A stretch of DNA of 64,000 bases from Geodermatophilus amargosae (lineage in GTDB: Bacteria; Actinomycetota; Actinomycetes; Mycobacteriales; Geodermatophilaceae): contig NZ_FPBA01000016.1 in the NCBI RefSeq assembly GCF_900116515.1, positions 1-64,000 on the forward strand, read 5' to 3'. This document shows, piece after piece, positions 1 through 8,182 of the stretch; positions within the stretch are counted from its first letter, which is position 1, and the number at the start of each line of letters is the position of its first letter. Both the position numbers and the translations under genes were made by a program. The notes beneath the pieces were generated by a model that searched no databases, was not told the DNA's origin, and was given only the letters and a program-made list of their open reading frames with translations.

Positions 1-272
1 CCGACCACGTCATCCCGCACACCTGCGGCGGCGCCACCGACTGCGCCAACCTGTGCTGCCTGTGCCGCAGCCACCACCGCCTGAAGACCTTCGCCAGAGG
101 CTGGCGGTTCCACATGAGCCCCGACGGCGTCCTCACCGTGACGACGCCCTCCGGGATCACGCGGACGACCCGCCCGCTGGGCCTGCGACCACCACCGGCG
201 GCGCCCGATCCGCCGACGGGTGAGCCCGAGCCGAACGGCATGGCGCCGGCCGACGACCCGCCGCCCTACTGA
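1..272 (+). CDS. HNH endonuclease domain protein, C-terminal end (partial)
   Basis: The reading frame enters from the left edge and ends at the TGA at 270-272. It begins inside an HNH nuclease core: DHVIPHTCGG, then NLCCLCRSHHRLKT, which holds the Asp-His, Asn and His-His of the beta-beta-alpha metal finger. A Pro-rich tail follows and ends PPPY. This ending is typical of the DUF222/HNH proteins found in many copies in high-GC actinobacteria. The family placement is inferred because the N-terminal DUF222 part lies outside the window. Its role in the cell (defence, recombination or a passive repeat family) cannot be told from the fragment. Confidence 0.8.
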   Translation, partial: DHVIPHTCGGATDCANLCCLCRSHHRLKTFARGWRFHMSPDGVLTVTTPSGITRTTRPLGLRPPPAAPDPPTGEPEPNGMAPADDPPPY

Positions 273-312
273 CGCCGACGGTCGGCTGAACGAGCGTGGG
301 GCCGCGGGTCCG

Positions 313-330
313 CCGTTCCACGTGGAACGG
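313..330. promoter_or_regulatory. 18-bp perfect palindrome upstream of aidB
   Basis: CCGTTCCACGTGGAACGG is a perfect palindrome in the short gap between the HNH gene and aidB, 48 bp before the preferred aidB start. It may be an operator for aidB. The inner 14 bp also match 12 of 14 positions of the ParB site parS (GTTTCACGTGAAAC). Neither role is shown by the sequence alone. Confidence 0.4.
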
Positions 331-377
331 GCCGACGGTGTGACCGCAGTGACAGTCGCCGTCGTACGGTGCCCGGC

Positions 378-2006
378 GTGAGTGCGACGCACGAGGTCAC
401 CAACCAGGTCCCGCCCCTGGTGGGCCACGACCCGATCGCCGGGGACGTGGCGCTGGCCGAGGCCTGCGTCCGGCACGCCGACGAGGCGACGCTCACCTCG
501 CTGGCGGACCTCGGCGCCGTCGCCGGCAGCGAGCAGGCGCGCGAGTGGGGCCGGCTGGCCGACGAGAACCGCCCGGTGCTCCGCACGCACGACCGCTACG
601 GCCACCGGATCGACGAGGTGGAGTTCCACCCCGCCTGGCACGAGCTGATGCGGACGGCGTTCGAGCACGGCCTCGCCGGCGCGCCCTGGGCCGCGGCCGA
701 CGCCGGTCACCGGCACGCGCACGTGCGCCGCGCCGTCGGCTACCTCGGCTGGACCCAGGTCGAGGCCGGCCACGGCTGCCCGGTGACGATGACCTACGCC
801 GCCGTCCCGGCGCTCCGCGCCACCCCCGCGCTCGCCGCCCGCTACGAGCCCGGCCTCACCGCGACCGGGTACCGATCCGGTCTCACCGACCCCGCGGTCA
901 AGCCGGGCCTGGTCACGGGCATGGGCATGACCGAGAAGCAGGGCGGCTCCGACGTCCGGTCCAACACCACCCGCGCCGTCGCGAACGCCGACGGCAGCCA
1001 CTCGCTCACCGGGCACAAGTGGTTCACCAGCGCCCCCATGAGCGACCTGTTCCTCGTCCTCGCCCAGCTCGACGAGGGCGTGTCCTGCTTCCTCGTCCCG
1101 CGGGTGCTCCCCGACGGCACCCGCAACGTCTTCCGGCTGCAGCGCCTCAAGGACAAGCTCGGCGACCGCGCCAACGCCTCCAGCGAGGTCGAGTTCGACG
1201 GCACCACCGGCTGGCTGGTGGGCGAGCCCGGCCGGGGCGTGCCGACGATCATCGAGATGGTCAACACGACCCGGCTGGACTGCGTCATCGGCTCGGCGGC
1301 CACGGTCCGCGCGGCGCTCACCCAGGCGATCCACCACGCCCGCCACCGCTCCGCGTTCGGCGCACTGCTGGCCGACCAGCCGCTCATGCAGAACGTGCTC
1401 GCCGACCTCGCCGTCGAGAGCGAGGCCGCCACGGCGCTGGCCGTCCGGCTGGCCGCGGCGCTCGACGGCGGCGAGCGGGCGTTCCTCCGGCTGGCCGGCG
1501 CCGCCGCGAAGTTCCTCGTCTGCAAGCGCACCCCGGCCGTCGTCGGCGAGGCGCTGGAGGTCCTGGGAGGCAACGGCTACGTCGAGGAGTCGGGCATGCC
1601 CCGGCTCTACCGGCAGGCCCCGCTGAACTCGATCTGGGAGGGCTCGGGCAACGTCATCGCGCTCGACGTCCTGCGGGCGCTGGGCCGCAGCAGCGAGTCG
1701 GTGGCCGCCGTCACGGCCGAGATCGAGCTGGCCCGTGGTGTCGACGCCCGGTTCGACGACGCGGTGAAGCGGCTCTCCGCCGAGCTCGGCGACCCCGAGG
1801 GGCTGCCGCTGCGGGCCCGCCGGGTGGCCGGCCTGCTGGCCCAGTGCCTGCAGGGCTCGCTCCTGCTCCGTTCCGCGCCGCCCGAGGTCGCCGACGCCTT
1901 CTGCGCCACCCGCCTGGGCGGGGACTGGGGATCGGTGCTCGGCACGCTGCCCTCCGGCGTTCCCGCGGGACGGATCGTGGAGCGATCAACGATCGACCCT
2001 GCCTGA
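378..2006 (+). CDS. aidB: AidB-like acyl-CoA dehydrogenase
   Basis: This FAD enzyme belongs to the acyl-CoA dehydrogenase superfamily and follows E. coli AidB, an adaptive-response protein, over its whole length. The predicted product is 542 residues; E. coli AidB is about 541. Shared stretches include the MGMTEKQGGSDVRSNTTRA flavin and substrate loop, RLKDKLGDRANAS, the AAAKFLVCKR helix, EVLGGNGYVEES and NSIWEGSGNVIALDVLRAL, as well as the N-terminal NQVPPL motif. AidB binds DNA and FAD and is linked to protection from alkylating agents; its true substrate is unsettled. I chose GTG 378 (MSATHEV) because family members begin like this. An in-frame GTG at 369 is possible, and neither start has a clear Shine-Dalgarno sequence. 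A palindrome at 313-330 lies upstream. Confidence 0.93.
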   Translation: MSATHEVTNQVPPLVGHDPIAGDVALAEACVRHADEATLTSLADLGAVAGSEQAREWGRLADENRPVLRTHDRYGHRIDEVEFHPAWHELMRTAFEHGLAGAPWAAADAGHRHAHVRRAVGYLGWTQVEAGHGCPVTMTYAAVPALRATPALAARYEPGLTATGYRSGLTDPAVKPGLVTGMGMTEKQGGSDVRSNTTRAVANADGSHSLTGHKWFTSAPMSDLFLVLAQLDEGVSCFLVPRVLPDGTRNVFRLQRLKDKLGDRANASSEVEFDGTTGWLVGEPGRGVPTIIEMVNTTRLDCVIGSAATVRAALTQAIHHARHRSAFGALLADQPLMQNVLADLAVESEAATALAVRLAAALDGGERAFLRLAGAAAKFLVCKRTPAVVGEALEVLGGNGYVEESGMPRLYRQAPLNSIWEGSGNVIALDVLRALGRSSESVAAVTAEIELARGVDARFDDAVKRLSAELGDPEGLPLRARRVAGLLAQCLQGSLLLRSAPPEVADAFCATRLGGDWGSVLGTLPSGVPAGRIVERSTIDPA

Positions 2007-2126
2007 CAGCCGGGTGCTCCGTTACTCTCGGGTAGGCGTCGCGCACGGACCGACTTCCCATCGTCCCGGTCCGACACCGGAACCTGCGTAGCGGGGGCCT
2101 GCGTGCGCCAGGGGGAGAGATCACGC

Positions 2127-4226
2127 GTGCACTTATCCGACCACGCGGGTGCGGCCGCGCCGCCGCACCTGCTGGCCAGCGTCCCGGACGCCGTCTACCA
2201 CCTCGACCGCTCGTGGCGGTTCACCTGGCTCAACGCCGCCGCCGAGGTGCTGCTGAACAGGCCGGCCGACACCGTGCTGGGCAGGACCGTGCTCGAGTGC
2301 ATCCCCGATCTCCGGGGCACCGAGTTCGAGGCCGAGGCCCGCGGCGCGATGGAGGACGGCCGTCCGCGCGTCTTCGAGTACCTGCACCGGCCGCGGGACC
2401 GCTGGTTCGAGGTCCGCGCCTCCGCAGACGCCACCGGCCTGGTGGTGTTCGTACGCGACGTCGACTCGCGGCACCGCGCGCAGGCCGCCCAGGCGCACGC
2501 GCTGCGGCAGACCACCGCCGTCCTGGACGCCCTCCCCTCCCCGACCGTGCTGCTCGACCGCGTCGGCCGGATCCGCAGCGTCAACCGGGGGTGGGCCGCC
2601 AACGACCACCTCGTGCGCGAGGCCGGCTGGGAGGTCGCGGGGATCGGTGACGACTACGTGGCGCGGATCGCCCAGGGCCTCGTACCCGACGACCTCGCCC
2701 GCATCGCGGGAGGACTGGCCGAGCTGCGCGTCGCACCGTCCGGCGGGCCCACCCGCACCTTCGCCGCCGACTACTCCCAGCGGCTCGCCGACGGCACCAC
2801 CTGGTGGCGGCTGCAAGCTGCCCCGGTGGACGAAACCGGGCAGCTCGTGGTCACGCACACCGACATCAGCGAACGGGTCCGCGACCAGCAGCGCCTGGCC
2901 TGGCAGGCCACCCACGACGACCTGACCGGACTGCCCAACCGCGCGCGGCTCCTGGAGCTGATCAGCGAGGCCCTGGCCGACGACGCCGCCCGCCCCGCGC
3001 TGCTCTTCCTCGACGTCGACGGCTTCAAGACCATCAACGACTCGCTCGGCCACGAGGTCGGCGACGAGTTGCTGCGCCAGGTGGGCGCCCGCCTGGCGAA
3101 GCAGGTCCGCCCCGGCGACGCCGTCGGCCGGCTCGGCGGCGACCAGTTCGTCGTCCTGGCGCACTCCTGCGACACGTCGGAGGCGGCGTCGCTCGCCTTC
3201 CGTCTGCAGCGCTCCTTCGCCCGTCCCTTCATCGCCGCAGGCGTCTCGGTCCCGGTCTCGGCGAGCATCGGGGTCGCCGTCGCCCAGGACGGCGTGCGCC
3301 ACGCCCACCAGCTCCTCAGCGACGCCGACGCCGCGGGGTACGAGGCCAAGGCGGCCGGCCGCGACCGCGTGCACCTGTTCTCCCCCGGCCTGCGGGACGC
3401 CGCCCGGTGGCGCATGGACGTCGCCACCCGGCTGCGCGACGGCGCCCTCGACCAGTTCGTCGTCCACTACCAACCGGTCGTGCGGCTGGACACCGGCGCG
3501 GTCGAGGGCGTGGAGGCGTTGCTGCGCTGGCAGCACCCCGAGCGCGGCCTGCTCGCGCCCGACGCCTTCCTCTCGGTGGCCGAGGAGACCGGTCAGCTCA
3601 TCCCGATCACCCGCTGGCTGCTGCGCGAGACCACCCGCCAGGCCGCCGACTGGGCGCGGCAGGGCCTCCAGCTGCGGATGGCGGTCAACATCAGCGCCCG
3701 CCACTTCTCCACCGAGACGCTGGTGCGCGACGTCCGGGCGGCGCTGCACGCGTCGGGCCTCGCGGCCGAGCAGCTCATGCTCGAGCTGACCGAGACCTGC
3801 GTGGCCGAGGACCCGACCCGCGCCGAGGACCAGCTCGCCGTCCTGCGCGGCTTCGGCGTGCGGGTCGCGATCGACGACTTCGGCACCGGGTGGTCCTCGC
3901 TGGCCCAGCTCATGGCGCTCCCCATCGGGACGCTGAAGATCGACCGCTCGCTCATCACGGCGGCCGAGCGGCTGGCCGCCGGGGGCACCGGGGCGGTCTT
4001 CGGGGCGATCGTCGAACTCGCGCACACCATGGGCATCAAGTCGGTCGCCGAGGGTGTGGAGACGGCTGACCACCTGCGGATGGTCCGCGAGGCCGGCTGC
4101 GACTCCGCCCAGGGGTACCTGCTGGCCCACCCGATGGCCGCCGGGGACGTCGAGCGCTGGGCGCACCGCGTGGAGGAGGGTGGCGGGGACTCCTGCGCCA
4201 TGGCGCTCGCCGGGCAGCTGGGCTGA
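2127..4226 (+). CDS. PAS-PAS-GGDEF-EAL cyclic-di-GMP protein
   Basis: This 699-residue protein handles cyclic di-GMP. It has two PAS sensor domains (about residues 10-115 and 130-245), a GGDEF domain (about 255-420) and an EAL domain (about 435-685). No membrane segment or signal peptide is visible, so it is probably cytosolic. The EAL domain has its catalytic features: EALLRW, NISARHF, the LELTE glutamate, AIDDFGTG, LKIDRSL, AEGVE and the final glutamine in SAQGYL. It should hydrolyse cyclic di-GMP. The GGDEF signature reads GGDQF, with Gln where Glu is expected, so cyclase activity is doubtful and this domain may only bind GTP. I chose GTG 2127 because GGGGGAG at 2111-2117 lies 9 nt upstream. 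An earlier in-frame GTG at 2103 has no such site. Confidence 0.92.
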   Translation: MHLSDHAGAAAPPHLLASVPDAVYHLDRSWRFTWLNAAAEVLLNRPADTVLGRTVLECIPDLRGTEFEAEARGAMEDGRPRVFEYLHRPRDRWFEVRASADATGLVVFVRDVDSRHRAQAAQAHALRQTTAVLDALPSPTVLLDRVGRIRSVNRGWAANDHLVREAGWEVAGIGDDYVARIAQGLVPDDLARIAGGLAELRVAPSGGPTRTFAADYSQRLADGTTWWRLQAAPVDETGQLVVTHTDISERVRDQQRLAWQATHDDLTGLPNRARLLELISEALADDAARPALLFLDVDGFKTINDSLGHEVGDELLRQVGARLAKQVRPGDAVGRLGGDQFVVLAHSCDTSEAASLAFRLQRSFARPFIAAGVSVPVSASIGVAVAQDGVRHAHQLLSDADAAGYEAKAAGRDRVHLFSPGLRDAARWRMDVATRLRDGALDQFVVHYQPVVRLDTGAVEGVEALLRWQHPERGLLAPDAFLSVAEETGQLIPITRWLLRETTRQAADWARQGLQLRMAVNISARHFSTETLVRDVRAALHASGLAAEQLMLELTETCVAEDPTRAEDQLAVLRGFGVRVAIDDFGTGWSSLAQLMALPIGTLKIDRSLITAAERLAAGGTGAVFGAIVELAHTMGIKSVAEGVETADHLRMVREAGCDSAQGYLLAHPMAAGDVERWAHRVEEGGGDSCAMALAGQLG

Positions 4227-4260
4227 GGACCGCGCGGACGGCACTGCGGAGGGGGAGTGG

Positions 4261-5103
4261 ATGACCGGGTCGCTCCGGCGGCGTGCGGTCCGCCGGGCCA
4301 CCGCGCCGGCGGGACCGCCACCGGCCGCACCCCCCGCCACACCTCTCGCCCCACACACCGCCCCGACCCCCGTACCGGTCACGGCGACGGAACCGACCGG
4401 GCAGACTGCCCCTGTGACCACGATCAGCGAAGAGGCCACCGTCACCGAGCCGCAGCCCGACGAGGGGCGCGGGCGGCCGGCGCTGGACCTGCTGATCTGG
4501 GACGCGCCCAACATCGACATGACCCTGTCGACGGTCATCGGCGCCCGGCCCACCGCCGCCTCCCGACCGCGTTTCGACGCGATCGCCGCCTGGTTCGTCG
4601 ACGCCGCCGGTGACCCGGCCGCTCCGGACGCACCCGAGGTCGAGGCCTGCGTCTTCGCCAACATCCCGCCGGTCGTCGGCTCGCTGCAGCGCTGGGTGGA
4701 GGCGCTGCGCGGCTTCGGCTACGCCGTCTTCGCCCGGCCCAAGAGCCAGCCCGACGACGACATCGACCAGGCGATGCTCGACCACATCGAGGTGCGCACG
4801 CACAGCCACCGGCTGCGGCGGCTGGTCGTCTTCTCCGGCGACGGGCGCAACTTCGCCGAGCCGCTCGAGGACCTCGCGCGCACGGGCACGCAGGTCGTCG
4901 TCGTGGCCTTCAGCGAGGTGGCCGGCTACGCCATCAGCTCCGACCTGCTCGAGTTCATCGACATCGAGGACGTCCCCGGGGCCTTCGCCGCCCCGCTGGA
5001 CCGGGTCCGGCTCGACGCGCTCCCGCCGGACGGCGCCTGGCTGCGGCCCACCCGCAGCCTGCGCGACTTCGTCTCGAACTGGACCGCCCGCCGCAGCAGC
5101 TGA
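4261..5103 (+). CDS. NYN-domain (PIN-like) putative ribonuclease
   Basis: The product carries a NYN domain of the DUF88/LabA type. The PIN-like fold starts at LDLLIWDAPNIDMTL, and acidic residues follow in PDDDIDQAMLDHIE and VVFSGDGRNFAEPL, where the metal-binding aspartates of such nucleases sit. The predicted role is RNA cleavage, and the substrate is unknown. Similar genes are common in actinobacteria. ATG 4261 has a strong AGGGGG site about 5 nt upstream and gives 280 residues, of which the first 50 are a Pro/Ala-rich tail. GTG 4414 would give a 229-residue protein starting just before the conserved domain and is a fair alternative. It follows the GGDEF-EAL gene by 34 bp and may share its transcript. 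Confidence 0.8.
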   Translation: MTGSLRRRAVRRATAPAGPPPAAPPATPLAPHTAPTPVPVTATEPTGQTAPVTTISEEATVTEPQPDEGRGRPALDLLIWDAPNIDMTLSTVIGARPTAASRPRFDAIAAWFVDAAGDPAAPDAPEVEACVFANIPPVVGSLQRWVEALRGFGYAVFARPKSQPDDDIDQAMLDHIEVRTHSHRLRRLVVFSGDGRNFAEPLEDLARTGTQVVVVAFSEVAGYAISSDLLEFIDIEDVPGAFAAPLDRVRLDALPPDGAWLRPTRSLRDFVSNWTARRSS

Positions 5104-5108
5104 TCCCG

Positions 5109-5411
5109 GACGAGGAGCCGCTGACCGGCCTGGCCAACCGCCGCCGCTGGGACCCCGAGCTGGCGCGGGCCTGTGCCTCCGCCGCCCGCGGGGACGGGCC
5201 GTGGCGCTCGCCGAGCGGCTGCGCCGTGCGACGCTCGCGCTGCGGCTGCCCGGGGTTCGACCCGGGAGAGCTCAGCGTCTCCCTCGGCGTCGCGGTGGCC
5301 GACGGGGCCGACGCCACCACCACCCCCACCGCTCTCACCGCGGGCGCCGACCGCTGCCTCTACGCGGCGAAGGCGACCCGGAACGCCGTCGCCACCGCCG
5401 CACCCGCCTGA
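5109..5411 (+). pseudogene. diguanylate cyclase (GGDEF) remnant
   Basis: Both ends of a GGDEF domain are here but the middle is gone. The left end reads DEEPLTGLANRRRW, the usual entry motif. The right end reads LSVSLGVAVADG then ADRCLYAAKATRN, the usual C-terminal half, and stops at 5409-5411. About 60-70 residues that should include the GTP-binding GGDEF loop are missing. A piece that fits the helix after GGDEF (VALAERLRRATLALRLPG) is present only in another frame at about 5200-5252, so there is also a frameshift. No start codon is evident. I read this as a decayed cyclase, perhaps once a longer sensor. It follows the NYN gene directly. Confidence 0.75.
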
Positions 5412-5460
5412 GCTGCCCGCTCCCGGTGTCCGCACCGGTGCGCCGGGGCACACAGGGGGC

Positions 5461-5697
5461 ATGGCGGTCTGCGAGGTCTGCGGCAACGACTACGACATGA
5501 GCTTCGAGGTGGTGGCCCAGGGGGCGCGGCACACCTTCGACAGCTTCGAGTGCGCCATCCACCGCATGGCGCCGATCTGCGAGCACTGCGGGGTGAAGGT
5601 GGTCGGCCACGGCGTCGTCGTGGAGGGCTCCTTCTACTGCTGCGCGCACTGTGCCCGCGCCGAGCACGACGACGCACCGGTGGCCGACTCCGCCTGA
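5461..5697 (+). CDS. small Cys-rich metal-binding protein (metallothionein-like zinc ribbon)
   Basis: A 78-residue protein with four paired-cysteine groups: CEVC near the N-terminus, a lone FECAIH, CEHC in the middle and CCAHC near the end (FYCCAHCARAE). The motif order resembles a family of small actinobacterial proteins often filed under prokaryotic metallothionein, and the YCC.HC ending recalls cyanobacterial SmtA. It probably binds Zn(II) or another soft metal; whether it stores metal or folds as a plain zinc ribbon is open. ATG 5461 starts directly at the conserved MAVCEVCGNDYD. A terminator-like hairpin follows at 5722-5753. Confidence 0.8.
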   Translation: MAVCEVCGNDYDMSFEVVAQGARHTFDSFECAIHRMAPICEHCGVKVVGHGVVVEGSFYCCAHCARAEHDDAPVADSA

Positions 5698-5721
5698 GCT
5701 GCCCGCGACCCGGCGGCCACC

Positions 5722-5753
5722 GTGCCCCGGGGCCCACGAGGGCTCCCGGGCAC
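5722..5753. terminator. imperfect hairpin between convergent genes
   Basis: GTGCCCCGGG at 5722-5731 pairs with CCCGGGCAC at 5745-5753, with one bulged C. It sits between the convergent ends at 5697 and 5840 and could stop transcription from either side. There is no U-tract, as is usual in such GC-rich genomes. Confidence 0.5.
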
Positions 5754-5839
5754 AGAGGGCGGCACACGGACGTCGCGAGCACCGGGTGTTCCGGGCGCTG
5801 CGCGAGCAGAGCGCGCGGGCCGCCGGCCGCTGGGGGCGG

Positions 5840-6337
5840 TCAGTCGCGCGGGATCTCCGGCGCGCGCGGCTCGGGCACCCGGCCGCCGAAGCCCTCGATC
5901 GGCTGCAGGCCCGAGGGCAGCCGCGCCCACACGTGCTTGCGGCCCGGGCGCTTCTCCCAGCCGTAGTCGACCGACAGCTGCGCCACCAGGTGCAGCCCCA
6001 TCCCGCCCAGCGAGGGGTCGCGGTCGACAGCGGGCACCGGCGGGCGGTCGGGCGCCTCGTCGCTGAGGTCGAGCAGCCAGCCCGCGGAGCTGGCCACCAC
6101 CAGCGCCCGGACGTCGCCGCCGCCGTGCCGCAGCGCGTTGGACGCGAGCTCCTCGAACACCAGCAGCAGCCCGTCGCGCGCGTCCTCCGTCGACGACGTG
6201 CTGACCGACGGGTGGGCGATGCGGGCCCGCAGGTCGGAGCGCACCCGGGAGACGACGTGCATGGCCTCGAGCTGCCAGTGCCAGACGTCGCCGGCCACCG
6301 AGGGCACGTGAGCGCACGGCCACGTCTCCTGGCCCAT
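5840..6337 (-). CDS. RsbW-like ATP-binding anti-sigma kinase
   Basis: A 165-residue single-domain protein of the GHKL/HATPase_c fold, in the short RsbW/SpoIIAB-like class. The N-box is LLLVFEELASNALRHGGG, the aspartate-glycine motif is LDLSDEAPDRPP, and GGMGLHLV supplies the glycine-rich lid. Such proteins phosphorylate STAS-domain antagonists and bind sigma factors, but many actinobacterial copies have no known partner. ATG 6337 is preceded by GAGGAG with about 7 nt spacing. The gene stands alone on the minus strand, divergent from the GAF-ANTAR gene at 6473. PP2C and STAS domains that could act with it are encoded at 13571 and 52951. Confidence 0.88.
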   Translation of the reverse strand: MGQETWPCAHVPSVAGDVWHWQLEAMHVVSRVRSDLRARIAHPSVSTSSTEDARDGLLLVFEELASNALRHGGGDVRALVVASSAGWLLDLSDEAPDRPPVPAVDRDPSLGGMGLHLVAQLSVDYGWEKRPGRKHVWARLPSGLQPIEGFGGRVPEPRAPEIPRD

Positions 6338-6472
6338 CGCCCACTCCTCGCGTCTGCTCCGCACGACCGGCGTCCATCCTGACCGAAACCGTTCCCCGCC
6401 GCAGCGGCGGGGGCCTCGTCCGCCCGCACGCGACGGCTCCCCGGCTGCCGGTCCGGCCCCGGGACGGGCAGG

Positions 6473-7177
6473 ATGGGCTGCGTGGAGGACCTGTGGCGCG
6501 CGCTGAGCCGGCTGCAGCTCGCCGAGCGGGAGCTCGGTGACGTGCTCGGCCAGGTCACCCGGCTCGCGGCCGAGCACGTCCCGGGTGCCGAGTCGACGTC
6601 GATCACCCTCGTCCGCGGTGACACGGCCACCACGGCCGCCCACCACGGCGAGATGTCCCTGGCCGCCGACGAGCTGCAGTACGACGAGGGCTACGGCCCG
6701 TGCCTCGACGCCGGCCGGGCCGGGGTGGTCCTGCGGATCGACGACACGCACACCGAGACCCGGTGGCCGACCTACGTCGCCCGCGTCGTGGAGGTCGGCG
6801 TCCGCAGCTCGCTGTCGATGCCGCTGCCCTACCAGGGCACCACGATCGGCGCGCTGAACAACTACTCGACGAAGCCGAGTGCCTTCGCCTCGGAGGAGTC
6901 CGCCGAGGCCGCCCGCGAGGTGGCCGAGGCGGTCGCCGTCGCCGTCGCCAACGCCGACGCGCACGCCCTGCTGGGCGAGCACGCCCGCAACATGGAGCTG
7001 GCGATGCAGTCGCGGGCGGTCATCGAGCAGGCCAAGGGCGTGCTCATGGCCCAGCGGCACGTCGACGCCGACGCGGCCTTCGACCTGCTGCGCGAGGCGT
7101 CGCAGCGCTACAACCGCAAGCTGCGCGACATCGCCGCGGGCATCGTCGACTCCGTCGTCGGGCCGCCGAGGCGCTAG
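6473..7177 (+). CDS. GAF-ANTAR antiterminator protein
   Basis: A 234-residue regulator with a GAF sensor domain (about residues 20-165) and a C-terminal ANTAR RNA-binding domain (about 170-230). The GAF part shows EGYGPCLDAGR and SLSMPLPY. The ANTAR part reads SRAVIEQAKGVLMAQR, then AFDLLREASQRYNRKLRDIA. ANTAR domains bind paired hairpins in nascent RNA and block termination. No ANTAR target hairpins were recognised nearby, so the targets are unknown. The start could be ATG 6473 or GTG 6482, three codons later. It shares a 135-bp divergent promoter region with the RsbW-like gene. Confidence 0.9.
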   Translation: MGCVEDLWRALSRLQLAERELGDVLGQVTRLAAEHVPGAESTSITLVRGDTATTAAHHGEMSLAADELQYDEGYGPCLDAGRAGVVLRIDDTHTETRWPTYVARVVEVGVRSSLSMPLPYQGTTIGALNNYSTKPSAFASEESAEAAREVAEAVAVAVANADAHALLGEHARNMELAMQSRAVIEQAKGVLMAQRHVDADAAFDLLREASQRYNRKLRDIAAGIVDSVVGPPRR

Positions 7178-7183
7178 GACGCC

Positions 7184-8143
7184 TCAACCCACCCGCGCGG
7201 CGAGGCCGGCCAGCCGGGCGACCAGGAACTCGACGGCCGCGGCGCTGTCCACGGTCTCGGCGACGTCGACCGCGGTGGGGGAGTCCGACACCGACCGGCG
7301 GTCCACCAGCGTCTGCCCGCGCGAGGGCCCGTTGCCGGTGTCGACGACGACGTCGCGGCGGACGGTGCCCAGCGTGCCCGGCGCGATCGCCTCGGTGAGC
7401 GCCAGGGCGTCGTGGACGACGACGCCCGAGGTGCCGTACGCCGTCCGGGCGTGGTCGAGGTACTGCTGCAGGATCGCCGCCGCCGTGGCCCCGACCGGCC
7501 CCGCCGCGGCGAAGCGGGCGACGCCGTCCTCGTCCAGCACGGTGGGGATCGTGACGTCCAGGCCGACGAGCACCGTGGGGATGGTGGAGCCGAGCACCCG
7601 CGCCGCGGCCTCCGGGTCGGACCACACGTTGAACTCGGCCGCGGCGGTGACGTTGCCGCCGCGGCCGGCCGAGCCGCCCATGAGCACCAGCCGGCCGATC
7701 CGCGCGGCCGCCTCGGGATAGGTGCCCAGCAGCAGCGCGACGTTCGTCCACGGCCCGATGGCGGCCACCGTCACCGGCTCGTCGGAGGCCATGAGCAGCT
7801 CGGCCAGCGCGACGACGGCCGGGCGCGGGTCGACCGCGGCGGGGGAGGGCGGCAGCTCCACGCCGCCCAGGCCGGTGACGCCGTGCACGTGCCCGGCGCG
7901 CTCGGGCTGCGGGAACACCAGCGACTCGGCGGCACCCGCCGCCACCGGGACGTCGGAGCGGCCGGCCAGGTGCAGCACCCGCAGCGCGTTGTCCGTCGTC
8001 TGCGGCAGCTCCACGTTGCCGTGCACGGTGGTGACCAGGCGCAGGTCGACCTCCGGGCTGCCCAGCGCCAGGAGGATCGCGAGGGCGTCGTCGATGCCGG
8101 GGTCGGTGTCGATCACCAGGGGTCGCGCAGGGGGAGGAGCCAC
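7184..8143 (-). CDS. inosine-uridine-preferring nucleoside hydrolase
   Basis: A 319-residue nucleoside hydrolase, the normal family length. The N-terminal VIDTDPGIDDALA cluster gives the calcium-binding aspartates. AAEFNVWSDPEAA and VVHDALAL near the C-terminus supply the other metal and substrate residues. It should split the N-glycosidic bond of a purine or pyrimidine ribonucleoside to give base and ribose, so it belongs to salvage or catabolism. The exact substrate cannot be read from sequence. I chose GTG 8143 because the conserved strand begins seven residues later. The gene converges with the GAF-ANTAR gene with a 6-bp gap and is divergent from the ATP-grasp gene at 8183. Confidence 0.9.
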   Translation of the reverse strand: MAPPPARPLVIDTDPGIDDALAILLALGSPEVDLRLVTTVHGNVELPQTTDNALRVLHLAGRSDVPVAAGAAESLVFPQPERAGHVHGVTGLGGVELPPSPAAVDPRPAVVALAELLMASDEPVTVAAIGPWTNVALLLGTYPEAAARIGRLVLMGGSAGRGGNVTAAAEFNVWSDPEAAARVLGSTIPTVLVGLDVTIPTVLDEDGVARFAAAGPVGATAAAILQQYLDHARTAYGTSGVVVHDALALTEAIAPGTLGTVRRDVVVDTGNGPSRGQTLVDRRSVSDSPTAVDVAETVDSAAAVEFLVARLAGLAARVG

Positions 8144-8182
8144 CCGGCCATCCTCGCAACCGGCGTGCGGCAGGATAGCGCC

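Noticed and set aside
2020-2036. A stress-sigma-like promoter (GGGTAG) upstream of the PAS-GGDEF-EAL gene
   Set aside because: The possible -35 element is at the wrong distance and the match is weak, so I do not list it as a promoter.
5240-5265. A tRNA T-arm-like string around GGGGTTCGACCCGG
   Set aside because: No acceptor stem, anticodon arm or D-arm fits around it. It lies in the cyclase remnant.
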